From: Chimonanthus salicifolius
Taxonomy: Eukaryota > Streptophyta > Magnoliopsida > Laurales > Calycanthaceae
Direction: 5' to 3'
Length of the DNA stretch: 64,000 nt
NCBI GenBank assembly: GCA_013350335.1
Contig: CM023539.1
Span: 30,614,631 to 30,678,630, forward strand
Shown here: positions 22,169 through 33,059 of the stretch, in pieces
How the letters are laid out: each line of letters starts with the position of its first letter
Numbering within the stretch: the stretch's first letter is position 1
Translations under genes and position numbers: made by a program
Notes under the pieces: generated by a model
Seen by the model: the letters and a program-made list of their open reading frames with translations, nothing else
Told to the model about the DNA's origin: nothing
The model's database searches: none

Positions 22169-23960
22169 TTTAATACCCTGACCCAAAATTAGGACTAATT
22201 TTGTTATTTGTATTAATTAATTATATTTTAATCTGTTAATCATGAAAATTACAGATTAAGCTTTATGAAAAATTTAGGATCGGCCTAATCAGAGCTCGCT
22301 AGCTCACATATCGAACTCATTTAAGTTGGAAGGGCAAAATGACAATTTACCATAAATATTATTATTTAAGATATTTAATTGTTGATCATTATTGAAATAA
22401 GTTGTTTGAAATAATTGGGTTGTCAAAGCTATGCATTGGTAGTAATTTTAAATAATGAATTCATAGACCTTTTAATCTATGCTTTTGCTTTTCAGAATTA
22501 CTTATCTTTGTGACTCGAAGAGGTCCCTAATTATTAAAAAAGTTAATTTTTAATTAATTATAGAAGTCAGAAAATTTCAAGAAAATGCCATGTGTTTAAT
22601 CGATGTTTTAACTAATATTTTGTGTTGTTAAAATTTCAAAATTTAAATTTTAAAATCATTTGAATAAGATTGTTAATTTATAAAAAAATTGCCTAATTGA
22701 CATTTTTGTTAAAATCAATTAATTTTCAAAGTGTATTCTTTCCCAAATTTTTACAATGGTTATAACTTTTAAAACCAGATCATTTAGACTGTTAGAATTA
22801 ATTTAATTAAACCTATTTATTGTCTACATATTGAAGATAAGGTTAAAAGGATTAAAATATAATAAAATATATAAAAATATCCATCTTTACATGCAGTAGT
22901 TGCATTGGGTACGCATGAATCACTTCATGTAGTGTCTACGGTAGCCTATCGTGGCCATTTTTCCACCATTGAACCTCTCCCTCAAACTCTATGTAAACCA
23001 GCTTGATGCAATTAGTTCCCACCAATCTAAAATCCAATCTCCATTGCTGTAACTCTTTCTGTAGCCTCTTTTTCTTCAAGTTTTCTTCTTCTTCCACCGT
23101 TCTTAAGCTTGAGTAAAATTTTCAGAGGCCAAAACTTCAATAGATTTGCAAAACGAAGGTATGCACTGATTTCGTTTTTAAATTTTAACAAATTTAGGAT
23201 CAAACAGAAGTGAATTTGATTTTGAAATGAGCCTTAAAATGAGTTTAGAAATTTAGTGGAAACCATGATTTTTCATGTGTTTTGACTGATTTCACCTTCA
23301 AAATCAGAGGTTTTCTTAGATTTTTTTTATATCCAATTGATCTCTAAACTATAGTAAACTCATAAACAAATTCATCGGACTGGTTAGATTTAGAAAACTG
23401 AATTCAAGAACTCCTCTGTTTTTTTTTTTTTTCGTATTTGACCCTGCTTATCCCGTCACTGCACTTTCTTCAAGTGGTTGCCTAAAGAAGAAAGGTCTCG
23501 AAACGTGACTCGTAAGTTCTGTGGTTACTGTAACAGTGCTGAAGCCAACTTCTAAGGTCTCTCGGAAACTGACTTTGATGTTCCGAAGTCACTGTAGCAG
23601 GTTCCGAGGCTCGGAAGTTCCGAATGAACTGTATTAAGTTCCGAAGGCATGTTTCGAAGCAGATTTGGGATATTCTAAGACTCTAATTCCGAAGCCATAG
23701 TATCAAGTTCTGAAGCTAGGATTCCGAAGCAAGTTCTGAAGGAGCTAAGTGAAATTCCGAAGGTTCTATTAAACCCAGTATTTAGGTAGTGGCTCGAAAG
23801 TTTCGAAGTCACAGTACCAGGTTCCGAAGCATGTTTCGAGGAACCCAGAACTAGTTTTTCTTAAGATGTATTTTGATTATTAAAGTTAAGATTTGTATGT
23901 TAAATCTTGATCTTAATATTTGGTGTGATATTCCCTAAACCAAATTCTCAATTAATATTT
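22169..23960 (+). mobile_element. Left part of family-B 5' LTR
   Basis: First 1.79 kb of the LTR. It aligns with 44181-45600 apart from a block of about 355 bp (22894-23248) missing there. An AAG|GTATGC splice-donor-like site lies near 23157, followed by the TTCCGAAG motif cluster. The left edge of the family-A insertion is at about 23961. Confidence 0.7.
23490..23850 (+). repeat. TTCCGAAG motif cluster, 5' LTR of family B
   Basis: Irregular repeats of TTCCGAAG, GGAAGTTCCGA and CACTGTAGCAGG within the LTR. The counterpart in the 3' LTR is at about 45140-45490, where units have been gained and lost. Confidence 0.65.
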
Positions 23961-25636
23961 TTTTAGTGAGTCCCTGTTTGTCAATTCCATGACTCAGGGA
24001 AGAACACTTGCTAAGAAGCTTGAAGCTCCAAGATGATCAATAATGAAGATCATGCTCCACCAAGTTCAAAGTTCATCAGAATAGCAATAAAAAAAAACAG
24101 GTAGTTGGCTATACATGACTTTAGGTGGTACCCACACCTGAGAGAGGACTATTCCTAAGCTTAGTTGAACAAATAGTAAAACCATAAAAACTCCTAGAGA
24201 AAAAGCTGGACAGTGAACTAGAAGCGAACATGGAAATATGAATTAAACTCACTATCAGCTCGACCTAGTCGATCTCACCGACCGCTCGGTGGAAACAAGA
24301 TACCGATCGTGGTCACAGATTCCTGATCATTGAACTGTCATTCTGGATATGTCTCTGATCGAGAAGTCTCGTATGCACCAACCCCTCGATGATAAACTTA
24401 AACGACCCCTCGTGGTCGACGACCCATCGGTAAAAGACTTATGAGTTCTGGACTATAAACTCAAATGGACTCTCGATAAAACAAATATCTCGGTATTTCA
24501 AGATCGATCGAGAGTAACAGGATCGACCCCTCAGGTATAGGGCGACAGGTCGATCTGGGTAACAGGTTTCTAGAGTAGAAACTACTGTCAGCATACTTTT
24601 AGCTCTAGACTGAGCCACTCGTATGGACCGACATGTCGGTGCCATGACTGTTTACCCATCAGCGACACCGACCTGTCGACCGGAAAGTAATTATGTCGTT
24701 GGGAGTGTATTTAATGCACAATAGTCGGGTGGTTGAACAGTAATAAATATGCATACTGAGACATCGGTGCCACCGACCTATCGATCCTGAACAGTCAGCA
24801 AGACCATTATGACTCCTCTATAATTATGAGTGTTGGGTGATCGTTTTACTATCTTCCTTGAGCTAAAAAGAATTATATACTCTAAGGAACGATCAACATT
24901 CTTGTGAGAAAAATCATAAAGAACCAATCTATTGATTTTGTTTGAAACTGAGAAAGAGAGGAGGAAAGAAATGTCATAAACAACCTAATCTACTGACTGA
25001 GTTTGCGAGTGAGAAAGAGATAAACTAGGAAACTAGAAGCCAGTTTCTTTGTCACCCTGAGATTGTGATTGCTCTACGACGGCGTGAAAGAGAAGCATCG
25101 ACACTCAGCGGTGGGATATTCAAGAAGCACACATCAGCGAGAAAGAGCTTTAAGTAAAGTGCTTCTTGGTTTTAATTTTGCTTTTAAAACCTTTTACCCG
25201 AAAGTGGATTAAGGGGGATTTGCTCCAGAACCAATATAAAAAACTCTAGAGCGTCGTCTCTGGCACATTGGTGGAATTCCCAGCTGATTGAGTGAGGTGG
25301 AATTCCTACTCTAATTGTGAGGGTGTAGGTCCCCACATAGTGAATTTGGATATAGCTCAAGATTGAGCGAGTCCTAAAGTGGATGTAGGATGGTGAGCCG
25401 AACCACTTTATACCTTGTGTCCTTCTGTTTCTGGTGTTAGAACTATTCTCTTGTGTTGGTTCTTTAATTACATTTGCTAACACACACTCACTTGATTGGT
25501 ATATTCGCTTCACTTAAATAATCAATCAAGATAATTTTAAAAAGGACCAACGATATTAGATTGACCTATCCGCCCCACCCCCACCCCACATCCTTTAAGG
25601 TCAATCGTGTTGTTCTAGCTGTTAAGGGAACTTTCA
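23961..25636 (+). mobile_element. 5' LTR of family A
   Basis: About 1.68 kb. The first bases read TTTTAGTG, and about 13 bases found at 40013 are missing. It contains the GACC/TCGG motif cluster (about 24260-24790), a TATA box (TATAATTA, 24819-24826), diverged 60-bp repeats (about 24900-25020) and the GGTGGAATTCC block, and it ends ACTTTCA. Frames at 24439-24645 and 25184-25513 are non-coding. Confidence 0.8.
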
Positions 25637-25638
25637 AT

Positions 25639-25650
25639 TGGTATCAGAGC
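25639..25650 (+). promoter_or_regulatory. Primer-binding site (initiator tRNA-Met)
   Basis: Exact TGGTATCAGAGC two bases after the LTR end, the standard plant priming sequence for minus-strand DNA synthesis. Confidence 0.9.
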
Positions 25651-25703
25651 TTAGTGCTTTTTACAAGGATTTAACCATCCGAGTAGATCCAAGTTAGAAT
25701 ACC

Positions 25704-27595
25704 ATGGGAGACAGTCATGCAATATCCAAACCTCCATACTTCGTATGATCAAACTATGCCTCATGGAAAGTTAAAATGAGAAGTTTCTTTATTTCCATAG
25801 ACTCATCGGTATGAGATATTGTAAAGACCGGGTGGCAGGAACCCATGGAAGAGAAAATGGTAGCATCCGCCACAACCGTGTCGTTGACACCCAAATTTTT
25901 TTCCTCTTGGACCCCTATTGAGAAAGCTAATCAGACAAATGATGGCAAAGCCATGAATGCACTCAACTGTGCAGTGTCTGTCAGTGAATACAGGTGAATT
26001 ATGACCTGCACAACTGCAAAGGAAGCATGAGAAGTTCTTAGAAGAATTCATGAAGGCACCTCAATAGTTAAGAGGTCCAAACTTCAGATCCTCCTGAATC
26101 AGTTTGATACTCTTAAAATGAGGGAGGATGAAGTCTTCATAGATTTCTATTCCAAGATAAGCGATATTGGAAATTAGATATACGCTTTAGGGGAAAGGAT
26201 ACCCGATGACAATGTATATATCAAAATTGTCCGGAATCTTGTAAAAAGATTCAAGCCCAAGGTTGTGGCTATGGAGGACAATAGAGATGTGTCCTTAATG
26301 CATATAGATGATTTCGTTGGTTCATTACAAACCTATGAACTACACTTTGAATAGCAAAAGGATAAATCTATTGCCTTGAAATCTTCTCTAAAACAAAAGA
26401 AAACTAAAGAAAATGAAAATCTTTCAAAAGATGAATTCTCTAGTGATGAAATGGCAATGTTTGCCAAAAAGTTTTATAAAGACTTTGTTAAAAGAAATAA
26501 CTTGAGAAGAATGGGTAAGGGTGAAATTATTAAAAATTACCCAAGAAGAAAATAAACGAAAAGGGTAAGAGAGAAAAGTGGCTAAAGAGCCGACCTGCTT
26601 CAATTGTGGGGGGAAAGGACACTTCATGAATAAATGTCCCTTAGATAAAGTTAAAAAGGCTATGAACATGGGCGTGACCCATGTGGAAAATTCTGAATCA
26701 GAGAACGATTCAGATGATGAGACTCAACAAAAAGTTGATATCAAAAGGTCTCATCGCCTCAATCATATGTGATCAAGAAAATCCCACAATTGTAACGAAG
26801 GATGATGAGAGTGAAGAAGATGAAAATCTTCAAGCCTCCTATAGTGGATTGTTCCTCGAGAGTGAGAGGTTGGCAAAAAAACTCAACAAGGTTAAAAATG
26901 AAAACTTTAACCTCTCCAATCAAGTGGAAGAGTTGAAAGACGAAAAATCTCTAATCTCTAAGCTTAACCTCTCAGATGTTGAAAACAATAAGCTTAAAGA
27001 AGATAATAAAAGACTTCAAGATGAGATAAGTATCCACTGTAAGGATGTCGAAAATTTATGGCGTCACAACAAACTTCTTGAAGAAGATATTAAAAAACTG
27101 TCTTTGGAAGTTAAGTAATTAACATTTCATAAAGAAAAATTTCAAGACAAGTTTACCTAAGGAGATGAAAGACTCAAAAGACTCCTAGGTTCGCGTAAAC
27201 AACATGGTGATAGGCCTGGTCTTGGTGCATGATCCGCCAAAAAACTTATACATAATGGGGTGTTGAGTAGAACAAGTATCTCTGACTCTTCAAAGGGTAA
27301 GTACAATTTCTGTCACAAGGATTGGCATTTAAAAAAAAATTTCCATCATCTGAAAAGATACTTGGAAAGGAAAGCACAAAGGCACAATCAAATAAAGCCT
27401 ACGCTTAAAAGACATCAACCAATACACAACATTAAAAGAAACCTAAGAAAGGCCGATAGAAGGCAAGACTCTTTGTTAAGACAGATGAATCATATCTTAC
27501 AAGAGTTGGTGAATCCCAAAGTTGGTCATCAAATGTACAATCGTAGGGGTGTGTATGCAACACCAAATGCCACAATCTTCGTACCCAGGAGATAA
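25704..27595 (+). pseudogene. gag: Family-A gag, broken by six stops and frameshifts
   Basis: Structural polyprotein of a Copia element (UBN2-type gag). ATG at 25704 opens a frame with NYASWKVKMRSFF at about 25750, then KAMNALN, the IHEGTS block and QTYEL. The first 650 bases stay in one frame but carry stops at 25746, 25812, 25995, 26028, 26175 and 26352. A shift near 26550 leads to a CCHC zinc knuckle, CFNCGGKGHFMNKC (about 26599-26640). A second shift near 26760 leads to a predicted coiled coil (26840-27115). After another break, 27260-27595 has a degenerate second knuckle (NFCHKDWHLKK) and a basic tail. The zinc knuckles and coiled coil resemble SIRE/Maximus elements; this is inferred from family knowledge. 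Not translatable as it stands. Confidence 0.8.
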
Positions 27596-28397
27596 ATCAT
27601 TAATCATGTTTTGTTTTGGTTTAAGATTCATTTCCATATCTTAGACCACTACAAATGAACTTATAAGAGACAATGTGAGTTCACATAGCAGAAAAATGCG
27701 ATGCCATGAGGAGATAAATTGGCTAAGTATAAGTTTAGAATGTACTTTTCCTAGCTATAGTACATATTCTACTTGGAAAGCCATGAATTCCATTCAAAAT
27801 ATTTTGAATTGTATGATTTAGAATGTGAATTTTTGTGTATGCATATTTATTGATTTGATGAGTCATGTTTGATATGTCTATGCATTAGAATAAATTTATG
27901 TATATCATGCTTAAAATAAGACTCCATCAAGTTGCACAAATCAAGGATGATTGTTCTGCAATTTGAACCTCTCGGTGTAAAAAACATGTCGGTAAATAGA
28001 CTTGTCAGTATGACAGACATGTCGATACTGTGCTAAATCGAGCACTATTGAAAAAGGGGAAAATGTCGAAAAGGTTGACTTGTAGATGGAACTGACATGT
28101 CGCTAAGATAGAAAGTTTGAATTAAAAGGGGACCCTTTCTGCGGAAGCGACAATTCAATCGAATCTGTCGTCCCCTCCCCCGCGAAGGTCTGGTGGTCCC
28201 TCCTTCTCCTCCTGTGCCTTAGACCAGTCAATAGGACCTCTCGGAGTGATTTTCTACTGGAAAACCATAGGGTTTTGCTCTTTGCATCCCTAGAAGTCAG
28301 AAAATCACCATTTCTGTGATTTCCCTAATCAGGTTATGCTCAGTCTCCATCCCATCCATTTTCGAACCATAGTTGAGGATCCCCTTTACGAAAAACC
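27596..28397 (+). mobile_element. Family-A non-coding spacer where pol would be expected
   Basis: AT-rich spacer directly after gag, with no pol motif in any frame. At about 27960-28115 it carries ACATGTCGGT / GACATGTCGATA words like those in the LTR, and GCGGAAGCGACA at about 28140. The reverse copy has the equivalent spacer, with matching GTCGAC words at 4140-4200. Confidence 0.5.
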
Positions 28398-29021
28398 ATG
28401 CATAGGAAGATGGCAGCTCTGACACGTCCTAAGCCTTCTAGAGAACGAAGAGAAACTAGTCGTGCCAATTGATGGGCCAAATGAACCAAAAGGATGTCCT
28501 CTCGTTCTTGCCCTCGGTTGAGCTCTAGAAATCCTGTGTATGTTCAGGATGAACAGGAAATCCAACCAAAGGAAGAAGAAGAACCCATTGTTGACAAATG
28601 CATCATCTTCGTTGAAGAGAGCGACGTGAAGAAATGAGAGAAGATGCTGAAGAAGAGAATGGTCTTCGAACTGATAATGAAGACTATGTTGATATCCCTG
28701 AAGACAGTAGTGAAGATGATAGTTCTAGTTCTGATGATTTTTGGAGAGACTGATGAAGAAGAAGAATTCGAATATCCTTCTCAAGAAAATGTCAATCTCA
28801 GAAGAAAGATCTCAAGACTAGAAAGAAGAATGGACTATCTTGAAAATAGTGTGGAGAGTATCCGGTTAATTGTCCGGTATTTAGTTTCTGCTGTCTCCCT
28901 CTCTGACAAAGTTCCAGAAACCCCGTCCGTTCCTCCTCCAGCACCTCCTCAAGATAGCTCTACTTGGGGTAGTTTTTCATGTTCTATGTTTTTGGAAAAA
29001 AGTATACCTATGATATTTTAA
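28398..29021 (+). pseudogene. Family-A second ORF: basic start, acidic middle, coiled coil, proline tail
   Basis: I do not recognise this protein. A possible start at 28398 opens a basic segment (RPKPSRERRETSR). A stop near 28466 and others follow, then EIQPKEEEEPIVD. Between about 28625 and 28750 the sensible frame is shifted: it reads a Ser/Asp/Glu-rich stretch (EDSSEDDSSSSDDFW), while the original frame there gives an artificial hydrophobic run. Near 28755 the first frame resumes with DEEEEFEYPSQENVNLRRKI, a heptad-like segment (RRMDYLENSVESI) and a proline-rich tail (PSVPPPAPPQ). The two shifts compensate. It may be an envelope-like or extra structural ORF of the family; the role is unknown. 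Confidence 0.5.
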
Positions 29022-29766
29022 CTAAGCATCCATGATGTCCCTATCTAAACCATATGTACTGAATGCACATTTTCTTTTAATGAAATGATATGGTTTGGTA
29101 TGATGTGTGTATTGCTGTGTTTGAATGTCTTATATCTCTTGTCTATGGTTAACATGGTTTTTGTTATATAGACTAACATGCAAGTTTGAATGAGTTGGTT
29201 TTGTATTGGCATATTATGGAGAAAGGGTTCAGACTGTGATGATACACACATCCTTTGAGTATGGGGAGCACAAAATTTGTGCTGATTAGCTACTGTCACT
29301 GGTCATGACAGCATAGAAAGGAAGGAGGATGCAAGCCTGAAAGAAAGCTTGATCGAAAAATAAAGTTAAACTTAGAGGCAACTAAGATTATGGGGGAGAT
29401 AATCTAGAGAAGTTGGAAAATAGAGCTTACTACATGGGAGCGATGAGTCAAAGAACCTACAAAACATAGCTTGGAGAAGAAGGAAAAAACTCTCGAGAAG
29501 CTGAATAAATAAGCTTGTCGTATGGAAGAAATCAGCTAAACTGGATTTTAGCTTGAGAAGGAGAGAAACGAGCCTTGTTGCACAAGGAAGTAGTACATTA
29601 AGCCGTGGGGGAGAACCATGTGTTGCAGCAGAACTTAATTAATCACTAAGCGCAAAAAACATACAGGAAGTGCTGATGATATCTACTAAGTCTTTGTCAA
29701 TTGTATGACAAAATGGGGGAGAAAATCAATAGAAGCTGTAAGCATGGCTGAGTGCATGGTAAAACA
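29022..29766 (+). mobile_element. Family-A 3' internal non-coding region (left part)
   Basis: Purine-rich sequence with several polypurine-like GGGGGAGA blocks (about 29392, 29608, 29715). It matches 2990-3560 in reverse complement. It is interrupted at 29766 by the family-C Gypsy element and resumes at 39637. Confidence 0.7.
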
Positions 29767-30360
29767 TGTAACGCCCCGTCCCGCTACGGACGCGTTATCT
29801 CCGAAACATCTCAAAAGTCGTAAAAGACGGTTATCGTGTCTAAATTTTTAATTTTTTGAAAATGGGTACTACCTCCCGTTCGCAAATCACAAGCTCAAAA
29901 AGTCAAGGAGCAACAAACGACATTTGACTAATTGAACATAGTTATATAGTCATCCGAACAAGCATGTAATAAAAAGCTCATACAAACTAGTCTCCAAGTT
30001 TAGAACATACACAAGAACATAAATGTTTAACTACTATCGCTCCTCCCCAGATGCTTATTCAAAGGGCCCACACGGCCACTCCGCGATCGGGGACCTGAAA
30101 GGTAAGGGGTGAGCTAACTAGCCCAATGAGGATATAATGCTTATCAGAAGTTAGCAATATAAGTGGATAGTAAGCGTGCAAATGCAGAATATCATAACAA
30201 CACGGGTACTTATATGCATGAAATCTAAATACACCCCAAACCAATATCCGCCGACCAAAAGCGAGATATCATCTCGATAGCCCACATCGGGTCCTCCAAC
30301 AAACTCGGGTCTCCCTATCAGTACCATTGGAAGACTAAGGAATAAGCAACTGGCTCACCC

Positions 30361-30600
30361 ACACGAGCCGTGTCAAAAAACCATCTCGACAACGCCCGAT
30401 GATAAAACACACAACTGCCTCAACCACGGGAGCCGTGTCAAAAAACCACCTCGACCACGCCCGATGATAAACACACAACTACCTCAACCACGCGAGCCGT
30501 GTCGGAAAACCACCTCGACCACGCCCGTTGATAAAATACACAACTGCCTCAACCACGCGAGCTGTGTCAGAAAACCACCTCGACCACGCCCGGGGAAGCC
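30361..30600. repeat. Four 64-65-bp tandem repeats in family-C LTR
   Basis: GAGCCGTGTC recurs at 30365, 30430, 30494 and (as GAGCTGTGTC) 30559, with CACCTCGACCACGCCCG and AAAACACACAACTGCC in each unit. The other LTR has the same four units. Confidence 0.85.
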
Positions 30601-32233
30601 AATCTCTAGGGCAGGCACCTCAACCGTCGTAACGCAATGGGGAGACCCGCATCCCCTATGGGGTCTCAACCGTCGAAGCGTAACGTGGAAGTCCTCCCAA
30701 CAATCAAGATCATCACGTCATCATAAACATATACCCATAAAAGATCCTCCATCTCAATATCCAACGGTACATTGTCCGTTGTGGGTTACCTCTCATACAT
30801 GTACATGACTTCATAATCATTCATAAGAACATAAGCATGTGTAACAATATATGCACGTAGTAAGATCTCAAACACAAACCCCATATTTACCATGGTCTCA
30901 TTCACATATTATGAGTAGGCACTCAACAAAAATTCATTCGCTATGTTATGGATAGACACATAACTCGTCGTCATTAAGTCTCAAGCATTATGTTTGACAT
31001 CCAGCACATAATTATGATTGACATCCAGCACATAACTCATTCTCATCATAAATTCGTTCAATTGTGATAATTAGATAAACTGACATAAGCGGTTACAACA
31101 ATATAAGCATGTTCTAACATAACAAACCAAAATCAATATCATGCGAGTCAAAAGCACATAACAAGTTGCTTAAAGACACCCCTCTATGTTCGACATGATT
31201 GCATTTGCCTCTTATAAATAAACACTCAAGGTATCATCAACATCTTCCAAGTGTCATATTCGATATCAATTTATCCAATTAAAGTTTCTCACAATAGTGT
31301 ATAGTGGACAAGAGTGCACTCAAACAGACCCCTCTCCACATAATCATTCTCAACGGTTCACCCTTACCGAGTGGCTTAAATACATAAAGGGTTCCATTCG
31401 AATCACTCCATGTCCGAAAGTACATATTTGATATATGCAATGCATGCTAAAAACTGTGATAAGTCCCCTCACCTGTGTGTGTCTTTGAAATCCAATGCGA
31501 GAAAACGAGTCCGGGGTTGAAGGGGCTCAGTCTGTTGAAACAAGAACACAAGGATAAGTAACCGGGTAAAACGGGTCAAACTAAGTCTGGACTACAAACG
31601 GATCCGAAAGCGAGTCAGGTCCAAACCAGACTGAAATGGGCCCGAAACTGAAAATCGGGTCCAAACTTGGGCCGAGCTCAACACTGAGGCCAAAACTGGA
31701 GACTGGGTTTGAAATTGGGTCGGGCCCGAAACTGGGCCGAAACGGGTCGGGCCTGAAAACGGATCGGGCCGAAGGTGGGCAGGGCCGAACTGGTTGAATT
31801 GGGTCTGGGCCGGACCAGATCTGGCAAACTGGGCCAGATTCACGAGCCGGGCTGGGCCTGGGCTGCCAAGCCTAGAACCGAACCCACCCGAGTCAACTCA
31901 GTGACTCGACTGGGTTGGCTCGAGACGCATTATGAAATTAAGAAAGAAAAGGAAATGAGAGGAAAAAGAAGGAAAATAGGGGAAAATGAGAGAAAGGAAG
32001 GAGAAGAAGGGGAGGGTTGAGATTACCAGGTCCGGCCGAAAGGAGGGGCGGCAAATCCGAACTCCGACGACGGTGGAAAGGATAGTATCCGACAGTGAAG
32101 CCGCCCGAACGAGATGGGAGCCGGAGGAGGAGGGAAGAGCATCGGTAGAAATGGGAGAGGGGAGTGGCCGAGAGAAGGAGAGAGGGAGGGAGAGCGGCGA
32201 CGGTGGCGGCTTGAGGGAGGGGAAAGAGAGAGC

Positions 32234-32250
32234 TTTAGGGTTAGGGTTAG
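32234..32250. repeat. Telomere-like TTTAGGGTTAGGG block in family-C LTR
   Basis: TTTAGGG followed by two TTAGG(G) units inside a GA-rich tract; a second TTTAGGG lies near 32362. On the minus (element) strand this reads as telo-box-like CCCTAAACC text. The other LTR has it at 39018-39034. The run is too short to be a telomeric insertion. Confidence 0.6.
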
Positions 32251-33059
32251 GAAGAGAGGAAAGGGGAAGAGGAAGAGAGAAATGGGGGAGAGAGGAGCAG
32301 CTGCGGCGGCACTGTAGCATAGCTACAGTGCTGCCGAAAGAAGGTTATAACGGGGGGTAGGTTTAGGGTTTTGGAAAATCTTTTTATTTTATTTTATTTA
32401 AGAACCCACAAACTCTTGAATTATTTTATCATTTTTTTTTGAAACCATTTAGCTCAAGCTGTAATATTATATAAAAATATTAATAGTAATTATTTTATTC
32501 TCATTTACTTACTATTTTATTTTAAACTTTTAAAAAAAGTCTCGAATTGCGTGAAAATAGAGTTTCAAAACTCACACTATTTTAAAAGAAAATGATTTCA
32601 AAACCTGAGAAAATCAAATGTCGAACATCGAGAGAGAAAGACGTGTGATTTTTCAAGCATTTTTCATGACAGATTATACAATAATTCAAAATTACTAGAA
32701 TGCCCTTCGAGTTCCCGAACTCGAAACCAAGCAAACTAGGGCCCACCCTCCTCACTGCTACCACGATCCCGAAACAACTCAGAGATTTGAAAATCTCAAA
32801 AAAAAAAATCGAACAAACTCGAAACGGGTCATTACAACACTTCCCCCTTTAAGAAAATTCGTCCTCGAATTTCAAACTAAACTCACACCTCTAGTCTTAA
32901 ACAAGGTTGGAAACTGTTTCTGCATCGCTGCCTCATTCTCTTAAATGGAAGTTTCCCTGCCTCTTCACTACCAAACCACTAAAACCAAGTGGATAATCTT
33001 GTCACAAAGACTCCCCTACCTCGAATTCTCAATCTAAACGGATCCCTCTTCTAACCGTT

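Larger units (their letters stand above)
29767..32836 (-). mobile_element. 3' LTR of family C
   Basis: Plus-strand text begins TGTAACGCCCCGTCCC and ends GGTCATTACA. Inside are four 64-65-bp tandem repeats (about 30361-30600), a GGGCC/CGGGTC-rich stretch (31560-31900), a purine-rich stretch with a telomere-like block (31930-32300) and an AT-rich end. It is nearly identical to 36572-39636. Confidence 0.88.

Noticed and set aside
28644..28755. Hydrophobic, membrane-like stretch in the family-A second ORF
   Set aside because: It is the out-of-frame reading of an acidic Ser/Asp/Glu tract. The frame shifts before and after it, so no membrane segment is supported.
30361..30600. CRISPR-like regularly spaced repeat
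   Set aside because: The units are contiguous tandem repeats without unique spacers, inside a plant LTR.
32234..32250. Interstitial telomere or chromosome end
   Set aside because: Fewer than three heptamer-like units are present, and they are repeated exactly in the partner LTR. They belong to the element.
31898..32320. Pro/Ser-rich 140-codon minus-strand frame, and Arg/Glu/Gly-rich plus-strand frames over the same bases, repeated at 38681-39107
   Set aside because: Both come from a GA/CT-biased tract in the family-C LTR. They are conserved only because the two LTRs are near-identical, and open frames exist on both strands, as expected of low-complexity DNA.
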